A stretch of 11,503 bases of DNA, taken from NCBI GenBank assembly GCA_014379885.1, contig JACMKW010000392.1:1-11503 (forward strand). Direction: 5' to 3'. Below are positions 7,101-11,503 of this stretch, one piece after another (position 1 is the first letter of the stretch; every line of letters starts with the position of its first letter). Origin of the DNA: Rhizobacter sp. GTDB lineage: Bacteria > Pseudomonadota > Gammaproteobacteria > Burkholderiales > Burkholderiaceae. The notes beneath the pieces were generated by a model. That model did no database searches, was not told the origin of the DNA, and worked only from the letters and a program-made list of their open reading frames with translations. Position numbers and translations under genes: made by a program.

Positions 7101-7790
7101 ATGACCCCTTTGAGCCCGGTTGCCAAGGCCAAGCCCCTCAAGCGGCCCACACAAGCCCGCGCCAAGGCCACGGTGCAAGCCATCTTTGACGCCTTTGTTC
7201 GGATTTGGCAGCGCGACGGCTGGGGCCGCCTGACCACCCGCTCGGTGGCACTCGAAGCCGGCATCGCGGTGGGCACGCTGTACGACTACTTTCCCAGCAA
7301 GACGGCGTTGCAGTCGGGCTATGTGCGCTACTGCATGGAGACTCTGATGCATGCAGTGGACGAGCAGGCCGTGCACCGGGCTGGCCTGACGTGGCAGGAG
7401 CGCATCCACTGCCTGGTGCACATGGTCTGCGGTGTGCACAACCCGCCGTTGGCGTGGTTCCATCCCGACATGCTCAAGCTGGAGCCGCTGGTCGCAGAAC
7501 CCAAGCACCAGCGGCGCGCCAATGAAGAACTGGCCGCGATGTGGCAGCGGGTGTTCGATGCCTGCACCGACCTGCCGCAGCGCCCGTCTGCCGACACGGT
7601 GCGTGCCCTGCATCTGGCCCTCTGGGGCGGGCGCCGCTACGCGATGCTGGTGGGGCTGGATGATGCGCAGATGCAGCAGTGGGCGGCCGAGATGGAGCGC
7701 CTGGTGTGCGCCGCGGTGCTGTCAGGCGGCGTGCCGTCAGTTGGCTTGCGGTCAGTTGGCTTGAATACCCAGGCCCCACGCGAGCAGTGA
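7101..7790 (+). CDS. TetR/AcrR family transcriptional regulator
   Basis: This 229-residue protein has the N-terminal TetR DNA-binding domain. PTQARAKATVQAIFDA (16-31) forms helix 1, and TTRSVALEAGIAVGTLYDYF (45-64) is the helix-turn-helix, followed by SKTAL. The C-terminal all-helical part (about 80-210) would bind a ligand and dimerise; the ligand cannot be read from sequence. Being divergent from the DUF2855 gene suggests it represses that gene and itself. The ATG at 7101 is the only usable start because a stop codon sits in frame at 7077-7079. No Shine-Dalgarno precedes it, so the mRNA may be leaderless or poorly translated. The last residues contain a short duplication (SVGLRSVGLN) from a tandem DNA repeat, and the 3' end overlaps the convergent transporter gene by 39 nt. 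Confidence 0.93.
   Translation: MTPLSPVAKAKPLKRPTQARAKATVQAIFDAFVRIWQRDGWGRLTTRSVALEAGIAVGTLYDYFPSKTALQSGYVRYCMETLMHAVDEQAVHRAGLTWQERIHCLVHMVCGVHNPPLAWFHPDMLKLEPLVAEPKHQRRANEELAAMWQRVFDACTDLPQRPSADTVRALHLALWGGRRYAMLVGLDDAQMQQWAAEMERLVCAAVLSGGVPSVGLRSVGLNTQAPREQ
7736..7763. repeat. 15-bp tandem duplication in overlapping gene ends
   Basis: GTCAGTTGGCTTG occurs twice (7736-7748 and 7751-7763) with a 15-bp period. The unit is a multiple of three. On the plus strand it duplicates Ser-Val-Gly-Leu in TetR. On the minus strand each copy carries the TGA triplet in the AEC transporter frame, and the copy met first, at 7754-7752, is the one used as stop. It looks like a slippage product in the convergent overlap. 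Confidence 0.75.
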
Positions 7791-8723
7791 GAAGGTAACG
7801 AAGGCCAGCACCGTGCTGGCCATGATGATGCGTGCCACCCGCCCGTTGTCAGCGCCATATCGCTCGGCCAGCAGCGACACATTGCTTGCGCTCGGCAGCG
7901 CGGCAGCCAGCATCAGCACACTCAGGCCGAACTCGGGCACCGGCGCACCAGCCGCACGCAGCAGCAAGCCCACGCTCAACACCAGCAGCGGGTGCACGAA
8001 GAGCTTGATCAACGCGACCGGCAGGTACTGCGGCAACGGCGTGCGCGTGTGCACATGCTGGCCGGCTCGCCACAGCACCGCGCCAATGGTGAACAGCGCC
8101 ACCGGTGTGGCCGCGTCGCCCAACATCTTGATGATTTGCGCGATGGGTGCGGGCAGTTGCTGGCCACTGGCCGCGAGCGCCGCGCCGAGGCCGATGGCCC
8201 AGGGCAGCGGGTTGCTCATCGCCCCGCGCAGCGAGCGCCACACCGCACCCCCCTTGGACGCATCCGCCGCCTGCGCCAGTGCAATGCACAGCGAGCTGGT
8301 GAGGAACAGATCGACCAGCACCGTGCCGATCACCGGCCCGGCCGCGCGCTCACCCAGCAAAGCCACCAGCAGCGGCACGCCCATGAAGCCGCTGTTCGGA
8401 AAGGCTGCGACCAGCGCACCGAAGGCGGCGTTTTTCATGTCCACACCCTTTTGTGATTCGGCCCGGCGCAGCGTGACGGCGATGGTGAAGAACACCACCA
8501 GCAGCGCACACAACGCATACACCGCGATCAGCGAGGGGTTGATCAGCTGCGCGAACGGCATGCTCGCGCCAAAGCGGAACAGCATGCAGGGCAGCGCGAA
8601 GAACAGCACGAAGGCGTTCAGCCCCGGGATGGCCGCTTCGGGGAGCACACGGCGCTGCGCGGCGAGGTAGCCGCACAGCACCAGTGCGAAGAAGGGAACG
8701 GTGACGGCAAGAATCGCCTGCAT
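7752..8723 (-). CDS. AEC (auxin efflux carrier) family transporter
   Basis: The 323-residue product is hydrophobic throughout, with about ten predicted membrane segments in two halves, as in the AEC/MdcF/YfdV family. Family-like stretches are VPFFALVLCGYLAA near the N-terminus, FPNSGFMGVPLLVALLG before the middle, DAATPVALFTIGAVL and LPSASNVSLLAERYG near the C-terminus. It would sit in the inner membrane. Bacterial members are linked to export or exchange of organic acids such as malonate and malate; the substrate here is unknown. The ATG at 8723 (MQAILAVTVPFF) is preferred because it matches the usual family start. A TTG six codons upstream is possible, and neither has a clear ribosome binding site. 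It converges on and overlaps the TetR gene, so co-regulation is not implied by operon structure. Confidence 0.93.
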   Translation of the reverse strand: MQAILAVTVPFFALVLCGYLAAQRRVLPEAAIPGLNAFVLFFALPCMLFRFGASMPFAQLINPSLIAVYALCALLVVFFTIAVTLRRAESQKGVDMKNAAFGALVAAFPNSGFMGVPLLVALLGERAAGPVIGTVLVDLFLTSSLCIALAQAADASKGGAVWRSLRGAMSNPLPWAIGLGAALAASGQQLPAPIAQIIKMLGDAATPVALFTIGAVLWRAGQHVHTRTPLPQYLPVALIKLFVHPLLVLSVGLLLRAAGAPVPEFGLSVLMLAAALPSASNVSLLAERYGADNGRVARIIMASTVLAFVTFSLLAWGLGIQAN

Positions 8724-8768
8724 GGCCGGCGAGTATCGCAAGGCTCACAACGAGCCGGGCCTGACCGA

Positions 8769-8780
8769 TGAGGTTCCTCA
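8769..8780. promoter_or_regulatory. Short palindrome upstream of the AEC transporter gene
   Basis: TGAGG-TT-CCTCA is a perfect 5-bp-arm palindrome 46 nt before the transporter ATG, flanked by CCTGA and TCAGG copies. It could be an operator or a small hairpin. Its short length makes chance a real possibility. Confidence 0.25.
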
Positions 8781-8810
8781 GGCAGCCTCCGCCCTCAGCG
8801 CCCCGTCCAC

Positions 8811-8882
8811 TTCCGTTCGCCCTGAGCCTGTCGAAGGGTGCGAAGTGCACGGCGCGGCCTCCCTTTCAAGAGGCGAACGGAA
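8811..8882. repeat. Dispersed palindromic repeat element (CCTGAGCCTGTCGAAGGG type)
   Basis: Terminal arms TTCCGTTCGCC (8811-8821) and GGCGAACGGAA (8872-8882) are perfect 11-bp inverted repeats. Inside the left end lies CCTGAGCCTGTCGAAGGG, a motif I recognise as a very frequent intergenic repeat in Burkholderiales and other high-GC proteobacteria. The segment lies between two minus-strand genes, 32 nt after the stop of the small hypothetical gene and 88 nt before the AEC start. It has no coding content and may serve as a transcript end. Confidence 0.7.
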
Positions 8883-8914
8883 CACAAGCACAGCCCGAGC
8901 GGTAGCTCCTGTAT

Positions 8915-9205
8915 TCAGCCCAACAACGCATCCAGCCGCGCCAGGCGCTCACGCGCCACACGTTCGCCAAACGAGAGCGCGATGCTGCCGAACAGTGCCG
9001 AGCGGATGTTCCACACATCGTGCGGGTGGCGCGCATCGCGGATCGCGTTGTCGGCGTTTTGCCGATGGCCAGCGGCCACGTCGGCGATCAGCTCCAGGCA
9101 CATGGCCTTCAGCTCCAGCAAGGTTTCACCCGCGCGGGTCTGGGCAAACGAACGGCGTGCTGGTGCACCGGAGATCGCGACAAGACAGCGGTTCAGGAAG
9201 CTCAT
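8915..9205 (-). CDS. Small hypothetical protein, 96 residues
   Basis: I do not recognise a family. The 96-codon frame has strong G/C preference at third positions and reads as a soluble, largely helical protein. A short N-terminal stretch (MSFLNRCLVAISG) is followed by an arginine/alanine-rich helix-forming body with LLELKAMCLELIADV (35-49) and a C-terminal ERVARERLARLDALLG. There is no signal peptide, membrane segment or metal motif apart from scattered histidines (ARHPHDVW). The ATG at 9205 is chosen because codon bias weakens upstream, although the frame stays open to 9370. No good ribosome binding site is visible. It lies alone between phoD and the AEC gene, all three on the minus strand but separated by about 190-200 bp spacers rich in hairpins, so a shared operon is unlikely. 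Confidence 0.7.
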   Translation of the reverse strand: MSFLNRCLVAISGAPARRSFAQTRAGETLLELKAMCLELIADVAAGHRQNADNAIRDARHPHDVWNIRSALFGSIALSFGERVARERLARLDALLG

Positions 9206-9227
9206 GGTGTGGTGGCCGTTCGTAGGT

Positions 9228-9299
9228 GAGCCCGGAAACCCCGCGGGTTGCGGAGAGCCGGGCTCGGCTGCCGACACAGGTGAGTGAAGGCAGCCGAGC
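9228..9299. promoter_or_regulatory. Two overlapping inverted repeats upstream of the small hypothetical gene
   Basis: GAGCCCGG (9228-9235) pairs with CCGGGCTC (9258-9265), enclosing a nested AACCC/GGGTT. GCTCGGCTGCC (9262-9272) pairs with GGCAGCCGAGC (9289-9299) over 11 bp. The two stems share bases 9262-9265, so the full versions exclude each other. They lie 23-94 nt before the ATG at 9205, in the predicted 5' leader. Neither is followed by a U-tract on the minus strand. A leader switch or a DNA-level repeat are both possible. Confidence 0.45.
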
Positions 9300-9308
9300 A
9301 GTATCGGA

Positions 9309-9326
9309 GCTTGCCTGCCGGCAAGC
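9309..9326. repeat. Compact hairpin downstream of phoD
   Basis: GCTTGCC and GGCAAGC form a perfect 7-bp stem with a 4-nt loop, 81 nt after the phoD stop on the minus strand. No U-tract follows in that direction, so it is at most a weak or Rho-assisted transcript end. Confidence 0.4.
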
Positions 9327-9406
9327 GAAAGAGAGAGCTCTCTAACCCGCACAGCGACACCGCGCTTCAACCGCGCGTGACTTTGTCGCTCCCTCGAAGC
9401 GGGGGT

Positions 9407-10933
9407 TCAGGCGGGCTGTGCGCCTGGCTTGCCAACTTCCACACTGAAACGCGCCGCCGTGTTGACGGCCGAGGCGGCGTCTTTCGGGTCGAGCACCGCG
9501 AACAGCGTTACGTCCAGCCGCTTGGGGCTGAGCGTGAAGCCCATGTAGCCACGCTGATCGGCGCGCGCGTAATGAAGGTGCGGGTTGAACGGGCGCATCG
9601 CATCGACGCGTGACTGCGCCAGCCCATTGCTGCTGATCGAAGTGCCGCAGAACTCGGTGGCGATCACCGGCGCCTTGGCGTTGTCGTAGTCGGCCTTGAG
9701 GTCGGCCACGTAGTGCGCATGCACGTCGCCACCCAGCACCACCACACCCGGCAGCTTGCGCTCGGCAACCTGCGCGAGCAGGCGATTGCGTGAGGGGGCA
9801 TAACCGTCCCAACCATCGGTCCAGTAGGTGCCGCCTTGCGCGGGGTCGGTCCACGAAGCGCGCGCCATCAGCGTTTGTTGCGCCAGCAGGTTCCAGGGGC
9901 GTTGCGCGTCCCACCCTTGTGCCAGCCAGCGCTCCTGGTCGGCGCCGAGCAGCGAGCGTTTGGGGTCGAGCAAATCGGAGCACTCCTTGAGCGGCACCGT
10001 GTTCGAGCCGTTGCGGCCGGGCCGCGGGCAGGCTTGCACGTCGCGGTATTGGCGGTCGTCGAGCGTGTGGATGCGCGCCAGCGTGCCCCAGTCGTAGTGG
10101 TCGTAGATGCGCATGTCGGTGCCGCGTGGGCGCATCGATTTCGGAAACGGCATGTGCTCCCAATAGGCCTGGGTGGCTGCCTTGCGGCGCGCGGCGAAAA
10201 ACGGGTCGGGCCCGCCTTGGGGCCGGCCATCGGCGTAGTCGTTCTCGATCTCGTGGTCGTCCCACACGGTGACCCACGGCGCCATCGCATGGGCCGCCTG
10301 CAAGGCCGGGTCACTCTTGTATTGCGCGTAGCGGTTGCGGTAGTCGTCGAGCGTCTGCGTGGCGGTGCCCTCGTGGTAACGCAATGCCACCGGGGGCGAG
10401 GCGTATTCGTAGATGTAGTCGCCGAGAAACAGCACCAGGTCGAGGTCTTGGGTGGCCATGTGGCGCCAGGCAGCAAAGTGGCCATGGTCCCAGCGTTGGC
10501 AACTGGCAATGCTGAAGCGCAGCGCGCTCGTCTCATCACCAGCAGCCGGCGCAGTGCGGGTGCGGCCCACCGCGCTTTGCTGGCCGAGCGCGGTAAAGCG
10601 GTACCAGTACCAGCGTGCTGGCTGCAAGCCCACCGGCTCGGCATGCACGCTGTGCGCCCAGGTGGCCTCGGCCACTTCGGTGCCGCTGGCGGCGATTTTG
10701 GTGAACGCTTCATCGAGTGCAAGCTCCCAGCGCACATCCACCTTGGTGGGCAAGGCCTCGCCGGTGAGACGCGTCCAGAGCACCAACCGATCGGCGCGTG
10801 GGTGGCCCGAGGCAATGCCAAGCGCGAAGCGCGGCACGTCGGCGGCCAAGGCGTGGCGCACGAACAGCGGTGTGAGCGCCGCACCCACGCAGAGGCTGAG
10901 AACTTGGCGGCGAGTGGTCATCAGTAGGCTCAT
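9407..10933 (-). CDS. phoD: PhoD-family alkaline phosphatase/phosphodiesterase, Tat-exported
   Basis: PhoD enzymes are secreted metallophosphoesterases that release phosphate from mono- and diesters. The N-terminus has a twin-arginine signal (TTRRQVLSLCVGAA, R8-R9, then a hydrophobic core and HALA cleavage near residue 30), so it folds in the cytoplasm and leaves by Tat. An N-terminal immunoglobulin-like PhoD_N domain (about 35-135, RLVLWTRLTG) precedes the catalytic domain. Its metal-ligand motifs are SCQRW (C145), GDYIYEY (D172, Y175), VWDDHEIEND (D225, D226, H227) and GGDVHAHY (D403, H405). At 508 residues it is full length. The start is uncertain: ATG 10933 or 10921 gives a normal Tat signal, whereas ATG 10990 has the best ribosome binding site (AGAAGG, 6 nt spacing) but adds 19 residues before the signal. 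It is divergent from rep. No Pho box was recognised. Confidence 0.93.
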   Translation of the reverse strand: MSLLMTTRRQVLSLCVGAALTPLFVRHALAADVPRFALGIASGHPRADRLVLWTRLTGEALPTKVDVRWELALDEAFTKIAASGTEVAEATWAHSVHAEPVGLQPARWYWYRFTALGQQSAVGRTRTAPAAGDETSALRFSIASCQRWDHGHFAAWRHMATQDLDLVLFLGDYIYEYASPPVALRYHEGTATQTLDDYRNRYAQYKSDPALQAAHAMAPWVTVWDDHEIENDYADGRPQGGPDPFFAARRKAATQAYWEHMPFPKSMRPRGTDMRIYDHYDWGTLARIHTLDDRQYRDVQACPRPGRNGSNTVPLKECSDLLDPKRSLLGADQERWLAQGWDAQRPWNLLAQQTLMARASWTDPAQGGTYWTDGWDGYAPSRNRLLAQVAERKLPGVVVLGGDVHAHYVADLKADYDNAKAPVIATEFCGTSISSNGLAQSRVDAMRPFNPHLHYARADQRGYMGFTLSPKRLDVTLFAVLDPKDAASAVNTAARFSVEVGKPGAQPA

Positions 10934-11023
10934 GGGCAGGCGGTTTACCACAGCAACGTAAAGGCCCGCTGACAAGGCACTGACTATCATGCGCAGCCTT
11001 CTTGAAAAGAGAACCGCCGGGCC

Positions 11024-11080
11024 GCCCCAAGGTTCTCGCTCCCCTCGGGGGGCGGCAACCGCCTGCGGTTGCCTTGGGGC
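11024..11080. repeat. Compound palindromic (REP-like) element between phoD and rep
   Basis: Outer arms GCCCCAAGG (11024-11032) and CCTTGGGGC (11072-11080) are a perfect 9-bp inverted repeat. Inside are CCCCTCGGGG (11041-11050) and a stem GGCAACCGC/GCGGTTGCC (11054-11062 with 11065-11073) that overlaps the outer right arm by 2 bp. G/C-rich nested palindromes of this style recur between genes in Burkholderiales genomes. It ends 9 nt before the rep ATG, so it would lie in the rep 5' leader if transcription starts upstream of it. Confidence 0.6.
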
Positions 11081-11089
11081 ACACAACAC

Positions 11090-11503
11090 ATGGCCGACAC
11101 CCTCAACTCCGCTCAGATGCAAGCCGTGCATCACCTCGACGGCCCCTGCCTCGTGCTGGCCGGCGCCGGCTCGGGCAAGACACGCGTCATCACCCACAAG
11201 ATCGCGCGCCTGCTCGAAGCGGGTTACGCGCCGGGGCAGATCGCCGCCATCACCTTCACCAACAAGGCAGCGCAGGAAATGCGCGAACGCGCCAAGGCGC
11301 TGATCGGCGCACGCGCGGCCAAGCACCTGGTGGTGAGCACCTTTCACTCGCTGGGCGTGCGCATCTTGCGCGCCGAGGGTGAGCGCCTGGGCCTGAAGCC
11401 GCAGTTCAGCATCCTCGACAGCGACGATGTGCTGGGTGTGTTGAAAGACGCCGGCGCCACGTCCGACAACAACCTTGCACGCCGCTGGCAATGGACCATC
11501 AGC
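11090..11503 (+). CDS. rep: ATP-dependent DNA helicase Rep (5' part, runs off the window)
   Basis: The first 138 codons of a superfamily 1A 3'-5' DNA helicase are present. The Q-motif region is LNSAQMQAV (Q9), Walker A is AGAGSGKT (K30) followed by RVITHKIARLL, and motif Ia is AAITFTNKAAQEM. The next family stretch is VVSTFHSLGVRILRAEG, then SILDSDDVLGVLK. The pattern is closer to Rep than to UvrD or PcrA: E. coli Rep has the same GPCLVLAGAGSGKTRVIT core and an equivalent TFHTLG stretch. Rep clears proteins ahead of replication forks and restarts stalled ones. The ATG at 11090 follows no strong ribosome binding site. It is divergent from phoD, with a 156-bp spacer filled largely by a palindromic element. 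Confidence 0.93.
   Translation, partial: MADTLNSAQMQAVHHLDGPCLVLAGAGSGKTRVITHKIARLLEAGYAPGQIAAITFTNKAAQEMRERAKALIGARAAKHLVVSTFHSLGVRILRAEGERLGLKPQFSILDSDDVLGVLKDAGATSDNNLARRWQWTIS

Noticed and set aside
7019..7276. N-terminal extension of the DUF2855 protein
   Set aside because: The extension crosses the divergent TetR gene, and a strong AAGGAG site supports the ATG at 7018, where the family normally begins.
9332..9343. Perfect 12-bp palindrome AGAGAGCTCTCT
   Set aside because: A short dinucleotide-type palindrome without a spacer or promoter context; likely chance, so not listed as an operator.
9836..10927. Plus-strand 363-codon frame and minus-strand 338-codon alternate frame over phoD
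   Set aside because: Both are shadows of the phoD frame, which alone carries the conserved catalytic motifs and a Tat signal.
1..11503. tRNA, rRNA, CRISPR array, insertion sequence or prophage
   Set aside because: No cloverleaf-like segment, regular spaced repeats, transposase, integrase or phage gene was found by reading both strands.

Overview
The window looks like a high-GC betaproteobacterial chromosome, most likely Burkholderiales of the Leptothrix/Rubrivivax/Rhizobacter type. This is inferred from the strong G/C bias at third codon positions, the mix of genes, and palindromic intergenic repeats of a kind common in that order. I see no insertion sequence, prophage, CRISPR array, tRNA or rRNA, and no compositional break that would suggest recent transfer.

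Layout. Positions 1-3372 (minus) hold the first 1124 residues of a very large signalling protein: a Ser/Thr kinase domain, then an AAA/STAND-type ATPase, then a helical-repeat region that runs off the left edge. Positions 3373-3980 form the largest non-coding stretch. On the minus strand it carries a convincing small RNA candidate (about 3559-3642) with a CU-rich loop resembling an anti-Shine-Dalgarno sequence and an intrinsic terminator. It also holds a second terminator-like hairpin and an inverted repeat ahead of the kinase gene. Positions 3981-5837 (plus) encode signal peptide peptidase SppA. A palindromic repeat separates it from a convergent DUF2855 gene (5912-7018, minus). That gene is divergent from a TetR-family regulator (7101-7790, plus). 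The regulator overlaps, tail to tail, an AEC-family transporter (7752-8723, minus). Next come a repeat-bearing spacer, an unrecognised 96-residue protein (8915-9205, minus) with a hairpin-rich upstream region, and a Tat-exported PhoD-family phosphatase (9407-10933, minus). Last is the 5' end of the rep helicase gene (11090 to the right edge, plus), divergent from phoD across a palindromic element.

Functional picture. Most genes are single transcription units, so the window is not one pathway. The only clear regulatory pairing is TetR with DUF2855: divergent with an 82-bp spacer, so TetR probably controls that gene and itself. SppA and PhoD act at or beyond the inner membrane, AEC in the membrane, and Rep on stalled replication forks. 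The least described items are the small RNA candidate and the small hypothetical gene with its mutually exclusive upstream hairpins.
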